Below, in pieces: positions 34,798 through 43,937 of a stretch of 64,000 nt of DNA. Made by a program: the position numbers and the translations under genes. Location of the stretch: assembly GCF_050379415.1 (NCBI RefSeq), contig NZ_JBNRLS010000007.1, positions 23,335-87,334 on the forward strand, in the 5' to 3' direction. The DNA is from Marinobacter sp050379415 (GTDB taxonomy: Bacteria; Pseudomonadota; Gammaproteobacteria; Pseudomonadales; Oleiphilaceae). The number at the start of each line of letters is the position of its first letter. Position 1 is the stretch's first letter. A model generated the notes under the pieces. It had not been told where the DNA came from and ran no database searches. It worked only from the letters and a program-made list of their open reading frames with translations.

Positions 34798-34932
34798 GCA
34801 TGGACCTCGTGTGGCGAGGGCCAATTTGCGATACACGGGAACTCGTTACTGTTGAAGCATAACGAACCGGCTCGGGTCTAAACTTCAACAGAAAGCCGGC
34901 GAAACGTGCCTATTACCAGCGAGGCAAGCACA

Positions 34933-36459
34933 ATGAGCCAACATCATTTTGACGTCCTGATCATCGGCGCCGGCGTTTCCGGCATTGGCATGGCGTGTCA
35001 CCTGAAGCGAGAGTGCCCGGGCAAGTCCTTCGCCATCCTGGAGCGCCGGCAATCTCTTGGCGGTACCTGGGATCTGTTCCGCTATCCCGGTATCCGTTCC
35101 GACTCCGATATGTTCACCTTCGGCTACAACTTCCGCCCGTGGACCGGCGGCAAGGTTCTGGCGGACGGCGCCTCGATCAAGAATTACGTGCGCGAGACCG
35201 CCAGGGAGCATGATGTCGAACGGCACATCCGCTACGGCCTGGCGGTGAAAACGGCGGACTGGTCCGGTGTCGACAAATGCTGGAAACTGACCGCCCTGAA
35301 TGAGGCCACCGGAGAAACCGAACACTACACCGCCAGTTTCCTGGTGGGTTGTACCGGTTACTACAACTATGACCAGGGCTACAAACCGGATTTCCCGGGC
35401 GAGAGTGATTTCAAGGGCCAGATCGTGCATCCCCAGCATTGGCCCGAGAATCTGGACTACGCCGGCAAGAAGGTAGTGGTGATCGGCAGTGGCGCTACCG
35501 CCATTACCCTGGTGCCGACCATGGCGGAGAAGGCGGCACACGTGACCATGCTGCAGCGCTCGCCCACCTATCTGATGCCCCTGCCATCCACCGACAAGAT
35601 CACCCTGGGTCTGCAGAAGGTGCTGCCGGAGAAGGCAGCGTACCGGCTGACCCGCGCCCGGAATATTTCCATCTCAAGGCTGCTGTACCAACGTTCCCGC
35701 AAGAGCCCGAAGGCGATGCGGAGATTGTTCCTCTCTATCATCCGGCGGCAGCTGGATGGCAAAGCCGATATGCGCCATTTCACCCCGGACTACAACCCCT
35801 GGGATCAGCGCCTGTGTGTGGTCAAGGATGGCGATCTGTTCGAGGCGCTCAAAGCGGGCAAGGCTTCCATTGCCACCGATCACATCGAGCGGTTCACCGA
35901 GACCGGCATTCGTCTGCAATCCGGCGAGGAGCTGGAAGCGGATATCATCATTCCGGCCACTGGCCTGGATATCCAGATGCTGGGTGGCATCAAGCCGAGC
36001 GTGGATGGTCAGGAAGTGGTGATGAAGGACAAGGTGATCTACAAGAACGTGATGGTTGAAGGCGTGCCCAATGCCGCCATGATCTTCGGCTACACCAACA
36101 TTTCCTGGACCCTGAAGGTGGATATCGCTGCGGAGTATCTGTGCCGTCTGATCAACCTGATGGACAAGCGCGGTTACCGCACCGTGGTGGCCCGCGATAC
36201 CGAGAACAGCCGGGGCGAGGACACCATTCTGGGTTCCCTGAACTCCGGTTACATCAAGCGCGCCGCGGATCGTCTGCCCCGCCAGGGAACCCAGGGGCCC
36301 TGGAAGTCCTCACAGAACTATCTGGAGGATGTGAAGATCCTGCGGTTTGATCCGATCGAAGACGGCTACCTGGAGTTCGATGGCAAACGCTCCCGCGCCG
36401 GCGAGGGCCCGGCCCGTGGCTTTCTCCGGCCCTTGCGTTCGGCCCTGTTCGGCTCCTGA
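34933..36459 (+). CDS. Flavin-dependent monooxygenase (Baeyer-Villiger type)
   Basis: A 508-residue FAD/NADPH enzyme. The FAD motif is VLIIGAGVSGIGMACHLK at the N-terminus, the NADPH motif VVVIGSGATAITLVP lies near residue 190, and the fingerprint FKGQIVHPQHW matches the FxGxxxHxxxW consensus of Baeyer-Villiger monooxygenases. The ATG at 34933 (GAGG upstream) is preferred over a GTG 27 bases earlier. Substrate is unknown; hydroxy-ketones, cyclic ketones or hydrocarbon-derived compounds are typical. Its stop abuts the stop of the convergent mltF gene without a gap. Confidence 0.88.
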   Translation: MSQHHFDVLIIGAGVSGIGMACHLKRECPGKSFAILERRQSLGGTWDLFRYPGIRSDSDMFTFGYNFRPWTGGKVLADGASIKNYVRETAREHDVERHIRYGLAVKTADWSGVDKCWKLTALNEATGETEHYTASFLVGCTGYYNYDQGYKPDFPGESDFKGQIVHPQHWPENLDYAGKKVVVIGSGATAITLVPTMAEKAAHVTMLQRSPTYLMPLPSTDKITLGLQKVLPEKAAYRLTRARNISISRLLYQRSRKSPKAMRRLFLSIIRRQLDGKADMRHFTPDYNPWDQRLCVVKDGDLFEALKAGKASIATDHIERFTETGIRLQSGEELEADIIIPATGLDIQMLGGIKPSVDGQEVVMKDKVIYKNVMVEGVPNAAMIFGYTNISWTLKVDIAAEYLCRLINLMDKRGYRTVVARDTENSRGEDTILGSLNSGYIKRAADRLPRQGTQGPWKSSQNYLEDVKILRFDPIEDGYLEFDGKRSRAGEGPARGFLRPLRSALFGS

Positions 36460-37857
36460 TCAGTCAAACGCCGGGCGAATAACATCCCGGTAATTCCGGA
36501 TTCGCCGGACATAGTGCACGGGCTCATAGCCCCGGGCGTAGCCGTAGCGGGTGCTGGGGTAATAGCGCTTGTCGGCTTTCAGGGGTAATACCTGCACCAT
36601 GTCCTCCCAGGAGTCCGGATTCTTGCCCAGCTCCCGGGCCAGCTGGCGGGCGTCGAGCAGGTGGCCGCGGCCGATGTTGTAGCTGGCCAGTGCCAGGAAG
36701 GTGCGGTCCGGCTCCGGGATGGTTTCGGGCAGGCGGCGGTGCCGGTCGGCCAGGTAACGGGCCCCGCCGTCGATGGCTGCTATAGGATCCAGGCGGTTGC
36801 TGACACCCAGGGATTCGGCGGTGCGCTGGGTCAGCATCATGATGCCGCGTACCCCGGTCGGCGATTTCGCGGTGGGATCCCAGTGGGACTCCTGGTAGGC
36901 GAGGGCGGCCAGCAGGTCTGCGGGCATACCGGTTTTGGCTTCCGCTGCCTCAAACTTGTCGATAAATTTCGGTAACCGTTCATCGATGCGGCGGTTCAAT
37001 GCCCGCAAGTCGACGAAATCGAATTCGCCGATGTAGGCGTAGTAACGGTTCTCCATCTCGCCGATGGCCTCATCACCCTCCTTGCTGTTCATCCATTCCC
37101 GGGCATCCGAGGCCAGCTCTTCGGCTCCGGCCGGCAGATACCAGCCCAGATTGCGGCCATCGGTGAGGGTCATGGCCACTTCCAGGTGTGGGAAGTGCCG
37201 GCGCATGACCTGCACGATGTTGGAATCGGCGACGGTACACTCGATGTCTTGTTCCGCCACTTCGGACAGCAGAATTTCGGTGGTGCGGTCGGCATCTTCG
37301 GTGAATTCGATACCGGGGTACTGTTCATTCAGCAGGCGCAGGGTTTCGGCGTAGCTGGACCCGGCGGTGATCACGATCCCCGTACCCGCAATGGCTTCCG
37401 GTTTCCGTGGCAGGGGGCGGGCATCCCGGTGGCACACCAGCTGCTCGGTGATTTCCGTGTGTGCCGGTCCGCGGGTGAATTGCCCATCCCGTGATGGCAG
37501 GTGGGTCAGACCGGCTGCGGCCAGGTGGGTGTTGCCGGCGGCCAGTGCATCCAGCACATCGCTGGTGGAATCGAGCATGGTCCACTCCACCTGCCAGCCG
37601 CGGGCAGCCGCGTAATCACTGATCAGAGAATACTCGGGGCCGATCGGGTTCTCATGGCGGTCCAGATAATAGGTGGTAGAGCCGTTCCGGGTGGCAACCT
37701 TGAGGGCTCCGGTTTCAGAGGGGGGCGCGAGTTCCTCGCTGATGGCCTGCTGGTTTTCGGTTTCGGTTTCGGTTTCGGTTTCGAATTCGGCTTCGCTGCA
37801 GCCTGCCAGCAGGATAGGCACGATCAGAAGACTGCCTCTGAACATCCGTCCTGACAT
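36460..37857 (-). CDS. mltF: Membrane-bound lytic murein transglycosylase F
   Basis: A 465-residue outer-membrane lipoprotein that cleaves peptidoglycan glycan strands with formation of 1,6-anhydro ends. The signal ends in the lipobox ILLAGC. Residues about 60-280 form a solute-binding (SBP_bac_3) domain, followed by the SLT domain with catalytic Glu in LAALAYQESHWDP and the GVRGIMMLT motif. Just after the lipidated Cys is an acidic ETETETETE stretch coded by a hexanucleotide repeat. Two adjacent ATG codons (37860 and 37857) could serve as start. It is convergent with the monooxygenase gene. Confidence 0.92.
   Translation of the reverse strand: MSGRMFRGSLLIVPILLAGCSEAEFETETETETENQQAISEELAPPSETGALKVATRNGSTTYYLDRHENPIGPEYSLISDYAAARGWQVEWTMLDSTSDVLDALAAGNTHLAAAGLTHLPSRDGQFTRGPAHTEITEQLVCHRDARPLPRKPEAIAGTGIVITAGSSYAETLRLLNEQYPGIEFTEDADRTTEILLSEVAEQDIECTVADSNIVQVMRRHFPHLEVAMTLTDGRNLGWYLPAGAEELASDAREWMNSKEGDEAIGEMENRYYAYIGEFDFVDLRALNRRIDERLPKFIDKFEAAEAKTGMPADLLAALAYQESHWDPTAKSPTGVRGIMMLTQRTAESLGVSNRLDPIAAIDGGARYLADRHRRLPETIPEPDRTFLALASYNIGRGHLLDARQLARELGKNPDSWEDMVQVLPLKADKRYYPSTRYGYARGYEPVHYVRRIRNYRDVIRPAFD
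37760..37783 (+). repeat. Hexanucleotide tandem repeat inside mltF
   Basis: Four exact copies of GTTTCG, flanked by degenerate copies (37753-37790), encode alternating Glu and Thr after the lipobox of MltF. Copy-number changes keep the reading frame, so the repeat can vary linker length without inactivating the gene. Confidence 0.9.
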
Positions 37858-37998
37858 CATCACAACTCCGTGGCTGGGTGACTGTGTAAGCATTATTACG
37901 TACTTATCAGAGACATACTCCCAGACTTCCCGAATGGATGCATCAGGATTCGACCGGTGGTCTAGACTGGAGGTTACATTTCACCGAGGGGCACCGTT

Positions 37999-38454
37999 AT
38001 GAATCACATCATCAAACCTGTTTCGTTCGTGATCATCCTGTTGCTGAGCTCACTGGCCCATGCCGCCGACGGACTGATTGTGGTGCAGAGCAACCACGGT
38101 GTGACAGAGACCGCCGACCGGCTCGAAGCCGTGTTGCAGGATAAGGGCATGAAAATCATGAACCGGATCAATCATGCCGCTGGCGCCGAGTCCGCCGGGA
38201 TGGAGTTGCGGCCCACGGAGCTGGTGATTTTTGGTAACCCGAAAGTGGGGACCCCCCTGATGCAGTGCGCCCAGAGTGTGGCAGCTGACCTTCCTCAGAA
38301 GGCCCTGATCTGGGAGGACGAACAGGGTCAGGTCTGGCTCGGTTACAACGATCCCGCCTACCTGAAAGCCCGGCACGCCATCGAGGGCTGTGATGAAGTC
38401 CTGGATAAGGTGAACAACGCGTTGGCTAATTTCGCTGAGGCAGCAACAAAATAG
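37999..38454 (+). CDS. DUF302 family periplasmic protein
   Basis: A 151-residue protein with a signal peptide (cleavage after SLAHA, about residue 23) and a DUF302 domain: GVTETADRLEAVLQDKGMKIMNRINHAAGA, then ELVIFGNPKVGTPLMQ. The family is small, often found with sulfur or metal metabolism genes, and has no fixed function. Two Cys residues (MQCAQ and EGCDE) may form a disulfide. It is divergent from mltF. A hairpin overlaps its stop codon. Confidence 0.9.
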   Translation: MNHIIKPVSFVIILLLSSLAHAADGLIVVQSNHGVTETADRLEAVLQDKGMKIMNRINHAAGAESAGMELRPTELVIFGNPKVGTPLMQCAQSVAADLPQKALIWEDEQGQVWLGYNDPAYLKARHAIEGCDEVLDKVNNALANFAEAATK

Positions 38455-38476
38455 ATCCCGGCCAACCGGGATCTAT
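38451..38476 (+). terminator. Hairpin at the end of the DUF302 gene
   Basis: An 11-bp perfect stem (ATAGATCCCGG with CCGGGATCTAT) and a 4-base loop that includes the stop codon in its left arm. The T-tract is missing, so it may be a weak terminator or 3'-end stabiliser. Confidence 0.55.
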
Positions 38477-38544
38477 CCCCATAAATGCTGATGGCGGTGC
38501 GTAAGTAGCTTCCTTAATATCAGGGCCTCGCCTATTGAGGAAGC

Positions 38545-39855
38545 ATGCCCTTGCAGTCGATCCGTTCACTTCTCGCCTACCTTGCCCTGATTGCCGCGGT
38601 GCTCTCGTTGTTGCCGGGGATGGCGTTTGTGGGTGCGGTCGCGGTTGGCCTCGCGGTGCTGCTGGGCTGGCGGGACATGCGCCGGGTTCCGAGGGTGGTG
38701 TTTTCCGTTGCTGTGCTGGCCCTGGTGTTCGCGCTGGGCCGCGACCCGGGCCTGATTGTGGATGCCGCGAACAATATGACCCGCCTGGCAGGACTGGTGC
38801 TGGCGGTGATGCTGCTGTCCAACGTATTGGGTCGCTCCAGGGACCTGCAACGGATTTCAGCCAGCCTCTTTGGTGGCAAGCCGCTGACCCGTTACCTGAG
38901 CCTGGCCTTCGGCACCTCCCTGGTTTCCATTCCGCTGAATTTTGGCTCGGTGGCCGTCGTCGGCAGCCTGGTGGGCGAGCGTATCCGCCGCGGGGGCGAC
39001 GCGGCTGCTACCCGCAACGCCACCCGGGCAGTACTTCGGGGGTTCGGGGTATCGCCTACCTTCTCACCGCTGTCGATTTCGGTGGTGCTCACGCTCACCC
39101 TGTTGCCGGGCTTAGGCAGTATCCAGCTGCTGTCGCTCGCCATTCCTTTCTCGGTCGTGCTGATCCTGATGGGCCTGATCTGGCGTGACCCGGAAACCGG
39201 CCAGGAACGGGTGTCCCCGGAAGACAAGGCCGGAGTGGCAACCTGGTTGAGGTTTGGTGGCCTGGTTCTGGCGATCTGTGTGGGTGTCTTCGTGCTCAGC
39301 CACCGGTTCGAGCTCAGCTACGCCTACGCGGTAACCCTTTCCTGCCTGGGCGCCGTGTTGGGAGCGCGTCTGCTGGCCTGGAGCCGCCGGCAGAATCCAC
39401 CCATGGCGAACATGGCGAATGTCAGTAATGAGCTGGCCATTGTCGGCGGTTCGGCTTTCATCGGTTCGGTCATCAGTGGTGTGGTACTGGGCCAGATCAG
39501 CGGTAACGCCGATCTGCCTGCCTGGAGCTGGCCGATTCTGGCCGCCTGCGTGCCCTGGGTTTATTTCCTCGCGGGTCTTGGCGGCGTCAATCCCATTGTT
39601 GTCGGGACCCTGGTTGGCGGTGTTCTTGGATCCCTGTGGCCGGCAGAGGCCCTGATCGGACTGGGCATCGCTATGGTGACCGGTTGGGGTATTACCGCAT
39701 TCGGGACACCCTTTGCCGCCAATGCCCTGATCATGGAGCGGCTGACCGGGTACCGGGCCGTGGATGCCTCCTTCCGCTGGAGTCTTCCTCTTTCCCTGTC
39801 CGGGCTGACGCTTGCCAGCCTGACGGCCTGTATTCTGACGGCCTGGCTGGCATAA
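38545..39855 (+). CDS. Polytopic inner-membrane protein, permease-like, unknown function
   Basis: A 436-residue protein with about ten to twelve hydrophobic helices. It contains GVSPTFSPLSISVVLTLTLLPG in the first half and a glycine-rich GLGGVNPIVVGTLVGGVLG with a re-entrant look in the second half, then TGWGITAFGTPFAANALIMERLTG. The duplicated helix-break pattern is reminiscent of ion-transporter superfamily permeases, but I cannot name a family. It stands alone between the DUF302 gene and dsbG. No binding protein or ATPase neighbours it. Confidence 0.7.
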   Translation: MPLQSIRSLLAYLALIAAVLSLLPGMAFVGAVAVGLAVLLGWRDMRRVPRVVFSVAVLALVFALGRDPGLIVDAANNMTRLAGLVLAVMLLSNVLGRSRDLQRISASLFGGKPLTRYLSLAFGTSLVSIPLNFGSVAVVGSLVGERIRRGGDAAATRNATRAVLRGFGVSPTFSPLSISVVLTLTLLPGLGSIQLLSLAIPFSVVLILMGLIWRDPETGQERVSPEDKAGVATWLRFGGLVLAICVGVFVLSHRFELSYAYAVTLSCLGAVLGARLLAWSRRQNPPMANMANVSNELAIVGGSAFIGSVISGVVLGQISGNADLPAWSWPILAACVPWVYFLAGLGGVNPIVVGTLVGGVLGSLWPAEALIGLGIAMVTGWGITAFGTPFAANALIMERLTGYRAVDASFRWSLPLSLSGLTLASLTACILTAWLA

Positions 39856-39868
39856 CAATCTGAAACGA

Positions 39869-40642
39869 TCAGGGCTTCGGGCCCATCATGCGCTCCAGGG
39901 CCTGGGGGTTCGGCAGGCCCTGCACCATCACCACGCCATCATCGTCTTTGTACAGGGTGCTGGGCGTGGCGCGGAGACCCAGCTCCTGCATCAGGCGGTT
40001 ATTGGCTTTGACTTCCATGTGGGCCGCGCTTACCAGCTTGCGGTCAACCTCGATACCGCCCTGTTCGTAGCTGGCCTGGTGATCGTGCAGCGCTGCTTCA
40101 GGATTCTCACTGCCGAGAATGGTGGCGGCTTTGGTCAGGCTGTCCTCTTTCAAAATTCCCACCAGAATATGGCGTAACTGGACGTCGCCGGCCTCAATCC
40201 AGGGTTCTGCCTGTTGGCGGAACCGGTAGCAATAGGGGCAGTTGGGGTCGGTGAAGGTGTAGATGATGGTGTCCGCATCAGGGGAACCATCCTGTACCCA
40301 GTTGCTGTTCTCCAGCTGCGGCCAGGCTTCCGCGAATTTCGGGCCCTCGATCAGCTCCTGGATGCTGGCGGCACTGAGGTTGTTCCCTTCTTCATCCAGC
40401 AGGGTGCCGACGATCACGTGGTTGCCATCCGGTGTCAGGTAAAAGGCCAGCGATCGCCCCTGCATTTCGCCAACGTAGCCGGTCATGCCGCCCGGGGCTT
40501 CAAAGCTCTCCACAACCTTCACACCCTGTTGTTCCAGTGACTGGATAACCGGTGGATAGTCTTGTGCCTGCGCGGTGGTTGCGACAAGGGCGGTGGACAG
40601 CAGGGCGCCCTTGAGCAGGAGCCGGAGAGGGAAGGTAGTCAT
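39869..40642 (-). CDS. dsbG: Thiol:disulfide interchange protein DsbG
   Basis: A 257-residue periplasmic protein with a signal peptide (cleavage near AQAQ, residue 27), an N-terminal dimerisation domain and a thioredoxin domain with the redox motif PNCPYCYRF near residue 135, CPYC being the DsbG form. DsbG protects single cysteines from over-oxidation and isomerises disulfides; it needs a membrane electron donor such as DsbD. Its start overlaps the stop of the upstream TlpA-like fusion gene (ATGA), so the two are cotranslated and probably act together. Confidence 0.9.
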   Translation of the reverse strand: MTTFPLRLLLKGALLSTALVATTAQAQDYPPVIQSLEQQGVKVVESFEAPGGMTGYVGEMQGRSLAFYLTPDGNHVIVGTLLDEEGNNLSAASIQELIEGPKFAEAWPQLENSNWVQDGSPDADTIIYTFTDPNCPYCYRFRQQAEPWIEAGDVQLRHILVGILKEDSLTKAATILGSENPEAALHDHQASYEQGGIEVDRKLVSAAHMEVKANNRLMQELGLRATPSTLYKDDDGVVMVQGLPNPQALERMMGPKP

Positions 40643-41490
40643 CGGGATGTTAACTCCTTGGAGTTGGAGGGGTTGAGAAAGTCCGGATCGAAGCGCTCAA
40701 GGCTCCGGGCCAGGCTGGCGTGTGACAGTTCGCCCATGTGGGTGTCCACCAGGTTGCCTTCGGCGTTGTAGAACAGGGTCGTGGGCATGCCCTGGCTGCC
40801 CACGACCCGGCCGAAACCGCCCGGGCGGTCGCTGAGTACATGGTCGAGGTGCAGGTTCTGTTCGTCCAAGAACCTGCGGATGGTCTCGGGATGCTCGCCC
40901 TGGTTGGCGAACACGAAGTTGATGTCGGGGTAGCGTTGCTGGGCTTCCTCCAGCACCGGCATTTCACGAATGCATGGCGGGCACCAGGTAGCCCAGAGAT
41001 TCACCACAACGGGCTGGCCCCCGGAAATGTCGGCCAGGCTGACCGGTTGTTCGTTGAGGTCGGTCAGGGCAACGTCGGGCAACCCCTGGGTCTGCTGATT
41101 GATCAGGGCAATGGCACCTGCGGTGAAGCCCCAGGTGATCATGCCGGCGGCAACGGCGGCGCCCAGGGCCCGGCGAATGTTGGCCCGCCGCCACATCAGG
41201 TACCCGGCGAAGAGGAGCGCGACGATCAGACCGGTCACCGGATCAAAGCCGCCATCGCGGATATCGATCATGCCCAGCCAGTCACCCTGGTAATGCTCGA
41301 AATAACGGACCACGAAGCCGATCCGGGCGCTGATCATGGCCACCAGGAAAATATCCGCCAGGGAGCCGGATATCGGGGTTTTCTGCTTGCGACCGGTGAG
41401 TGCACCCACGACCAGGGCCACAACAAAGGCCAGGACAAGAAGCAGGTGCCCGATGGACAGGCTTAGGGGGCCAACGCCTACGCTGAGCAT
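40639..41490 (-). CDS. Membrane-anchored TlpA-like thioredoxin with Lgt-like N-terminal domain
   Basis: A 283-residue fusion. Residues 1 to about 125 form four membrane helices with ARIGFVVRYFEHY and DIRDGGFDPVTGLIVALLFAGYLMWRR, resembling part of prolipoprotein diacylglyceryl transferase. The C-terminal half is a periplasmic thioredoxin domain with redox site WATWCPPCIREM and a cis-Pro in SQGMPTTLFYN. The overlap with dsbG suggests that it reduces DsbG or delivers electrons to the same substrates. Whether the membrane part passes reducing equivalents or only anchors the protein is not evident. Confidence 0.85.
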   Translation of the reverse strand: MLSVGVGPLSLSIGHLLLVLAFVVALVVGALTGRKQKTPISGSLADIFLVAMISARIGFVVRYFEHYQGDWLGMIDIRDGGFDPVTGLIVALLFAGYLMWRRANIRRALGAAVAAGMITWGFTAGAIALINQQTQGLPDVALTDLNEQPVSLADISGGQPVVVNLWATWCPPCIREMPVLEEAQQRYPDINFVFANQGEHPETIRRFLDEQNLHLDHVLSDRPGGFGRVVGSQGMPTTLFYNAEGNLVDTHMGELSHASLARSLERFDPDFLNPSNSKELTSR

Positions 41491-41835
41491 GGAATCTCCG
41501 GAATTTGGCGGATTTTTAGGATGATACGGGCGCTAGTGACCAGAGACCTTCGCCGGAGTTCCATCTTTTCCTGAAGATGAAAGCCTGCTAATGAAACCAC
41601 TTATAGCTATTTCCCGGACCCTCTGTTACTGTGCCTGCATCCTGCCTCTAGGGATTCCGCAGTATCACGGCCAACTGGCCGCTTTGCGAACCTCCATACG
41701 ACCTGTCAGAGGACGTCCCGCCGTTAACGGCGTGTGACTGTAGTCGTCATTTTTCCATGAATCATCATGGCTTCTGCCCGCATTCGCCGATGGACGGTGT
41801 TCGTGGAGGCAGAATCAATCAAGAGTTTATCCAAT
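41491..41835 (+). promoter_or_regulatory. Intergenic region with long rhlE leader
   Basis: 345 bases lie between the TlpA-like gene start and rhlE. No gene was found. The region includes a 14-bp palindrome CGCCGTTAACGGCG (41719-41732) and a GGCCAACTGGCC inverted repeat near 41669. Long structured leaders before rhlE-type helicase genes in other bacteria support cold-responsive or autoregulated expression; here that is inference. Confidence 0.45.
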
Positions 41836-43149
41836 ATGAGTTTTTCTTCTCTCGGTTTGTCCGAGCAGCTGGTCCGTGCCACCACCGACCAGGGCTATGA
41901 AACCCCGTCTCCCATCCAGCAGCAGGCCATTCCGGCGGTGCTGTCCGGAAAGGACGTGATGGCTGCCGCCCAGACCGGTACCGGCAAGACCGCCGGTTTT
42001 ACCCTGCCGCTGCTGCAACGCCTGGCGGCTAACCCCCGCTCCGGCAAGGGCCCCCGTGCCCTGATCCTGGCGCCGACCCGCGAGCTGGCGGCTCAGGTTC
42101 ACGACAGTGTGGCTCTCTACAGCAAGTACATGCCGACCAAGTCCGCCGTGGTTTTTGGCGGGGTCAAAATCAATCCCCAGATGATGAAGCTGCGCAAGGG
42201 CCTGGATGTGCTGGTGGCAACCCCGGGACGGCTGATGGACCTGTACCAGCAGAACGCGGTGCGTTTCAACGAAGTGGAAATCCTGGTGCTGGACGAAGCC
42301 GACCGCATGCTCGACATGGGCTTCATCCGCGACATTCGCAAGATTCTTGCCCTGTTGCCGGCCAAGCGACAGAACCTGCTGTTCTCTGCCACCTTCTCCA
42401 ACGAGATCCGCAGCCTGGCGCAGGGTCTGCTGAACGATCCGGTTCAGGTGGAAGTGGCGGCCCGTAACACCGCAGCAGAGAGCATCAAGCAATCAATCTA
42501 CCCGGTAGATCAGAGCCAGAAGACCGCCTTGCTGAGCAAGCTGGTGCGCGACAACGCCTGGGAGCAGGTGCTGGTGTTCACCCGCACCAAGCATGGTGCC
42601 AACCGCCTGACCAAGAAGCTGGAGCAGGACGGTATCACCGCCGCCGCCATCCATGGCAACAAGTCCCAGGGTGCGCGCACCCGGGCGCTGGCCGAGTTCA
42701 AGCAGGGTGACATCCGGGTACTGGTCGCCACTGACATCGCGGCCCGCGGTCTGGACATCAAGCAGCTGCCCCAGGTGGTCAACTTTGAACTGCCGAACGT
42801 GCCGGAAGACTATGTACACCGCATTGGCCGCACCGGCCGCGCCGGCGAGAGTGGCCATGCGTTGTCCCTGGTCAGTGCTGATGAAGGCAAAATGCTGGCG
42901 GGCATCGAGAAGCTGATCAAGAAGCAGCTGCCGCGCAAGGAAGTGGAAGGCTTCGAGCCGAAAAACAACCTGCCGTTGAAGCCCAAGGCCAAGGCCGATC
43001 CGGCCAGGGCCCGGAGCCGCAACGGGCGTGGCGGTGCCAATGGCAAGCCGGCCGGCAATGGCCGCAGCTTTGGCGGTCGCTCTGGAGAGAGCCGCAGTCG
43101 TAATGGCGGTGGCCAACGGGGCCGGTCGGCGCAACGCCAGAGCGCCTGA
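41836..43149 (+). CDS. rhlE: DEAD-box ATP-dependent RNA helicase RhlE
   Basis: A 437-residue RNA helicase. Motifs in order: Q motif (GYETPSPIQQQAIP), Walker A AAQTGTGKTAGF, PTRELAAQ, TPGRLMD, DEAD in VLDEADRMLDMGF, SAT, ATDIAARGLDIKQ and HRIGRTGRAGE. The C-terminal 60 residues are basic and rich in Gly, Arg, Ser and Asn, as in RhlE proteins, and bind RNA. The ATG at 41836 begins MSFSSLGLSEQL, the typical RhlE start; a longer frame to 41767 is less likely. A strong terminator follows. Confidence 0.92.
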   Translation: MSFSSLGLSEQLVRATTDQGYETPSPIQQQAIPAVLSGKDVMAAAQTGTGKTAGFTLPLLQRLAANPRSGKGPRALILAPTRELAAQVHDSVALYSKYMPTKSAVVFGGVKINPQMMKLRKGLDVLVATPGRLMDLYQQNAVRFNEVEILVLDEADRMLDMGFIRDIRKILALLPAKRQNLLFSATFSNEIRSLAQGLLNDPVQVEVAARNTAAESIKQSIYPVDQSQKTALLSKLVRDNAWEQVLVFTRTKHGANRLTKKLEQDGITAAAIHGNKSQGARTRALAEFKQGDIRVLVATDIAARGLDIKQLPQVVNFELPNVPEDYVHRIGRTGRAGESGHALSLVSADEGKMLAGIEKLIKKQLPRKEVEGFEPKNNLPLKPKAKADPARARSRNGRGGANGKPAGNGRSFGGRSGESRSRNGGGQRGRSAQRQSA

Positions 43150-43167
43150 ACGTCCTGGTAAGCCTAC

Positions 43168-43200
43168 ACAAAGCGGAGCATTTGCTCCGCTTTGTTGTTT
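43168..43200 (+). terminator. Rho-independent terminator of rhlE
   Basis: A 13-bp perfect stem (ACAAAGCGGAGCA with its complement) closed by a very short loop and followed by TTGTTGTTT. Confidence 0.88.
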
Positions 43201-43277
43201 CTGGCGCCTGACTTTGGCCGGGTCAATGCTCTAGTATCCAGAGTTGTTTCTCCCGCAAAAGGCGCAAGTGCCCATCC

Positions 43278-43757
43278 ATGGCGACCGATACAAATGTAAG
43301 GGATGATCTGGGGCTGGTACCGCCACCTCGGCTGTTCACGGACCGACAGTTCGTTCTGGCCCTGGTGGCAGGCTGTGGTGTGAGCCTTCTGGTGGCAGGC
43401 TGGTCCGTCGCGGGCTCTTCCGGTGTCAGCCTGACCCTGCTCCAGGCCTTTTCCCTCGTGCTCTGGTACCCGGTACTGGAGGAATTGCTGTTCCGGGGGG
43501 CGCTCCAGGGTTTTCTCAGCACCACCGCGTTCGGTCAACGGGCACTGATGGGGCTGTCACTTGCCAATGTGCTGGCGGCCATTCTCTTCACGGCGCTGCA
43601 CCTTATGTACCGGCCTGACCCGCTGGCGTGGCTGGTCTTTTTCCCCGGCCTGGTCTTCGGCTATTTCCGTGACCGGCACGGGTCCATTCTTGGCCCTGTG
43701 ATCCTGCATTCCGCCTATAACGCCTGCCTGATTCCCGGCTGGTATCTGCTTTCGTAA
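43278..43757 (+). CDS. CPBP-type glutamic intramembrane protease (MrtJ-like)
   Basis: A 159-residue membrane protein with four to five helices and the motifs of CAAX/bacteriocin-processing proteases: EELLFRG (Glu-Glu and Arg), HLMYRP after the second conserved helix, and HSAYNAC near the end. Length and layout resemble the protease of the JDVT-CTERM sorting system (MrtJ), which cleaves a C-terminal sorting helix on cytochrome-like exported proteins. The next gene is a multiheme cytochrome, which fits that picture, although its own C-terminus has no sorting helix. Subfamily assignment is from memory and tentative. Confidence 0.72.
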   Translation: MATDTNVRDDLGLVPPPRLFTDRQFVLALVAGCGVSLLVAGWSVAGSSGVSLTLLQAFSLVLWYPVLEELLFRGALQGFLSTTAFGQRALMGLSLANVLAAILFTALHLMYRPDPLAWLVFFPGLVFGYFRDRHGSILGPVILHSAYNACLIPGWYLLS

Positions 43758-43937
43758 GACCTTTTATCAATGGCCAGGGACCAGGAAAGCTGGCGTACGA
43801 GTGCGCTCTGCACTTTACTGATAGGTCAGGATTGCAGTTCCCGGTCCTTGGGTTTCTGAGGAAAATCTGACCAGAGTCAAGGTCGTCCCGGTCTCGCTGT
43901 ATCAGATTCAATCGATGTGAAACTGGGGGGTAGCAAC

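Noticed and set aside
43793..43937. Possible longer N-terminus of the cytochrome
   Set aside because: An ATG at 43915 is followed at once by TGA; only GTG starts at 43917 or 43938 are in frame, and the latter gives a normal lipoprotein signal.
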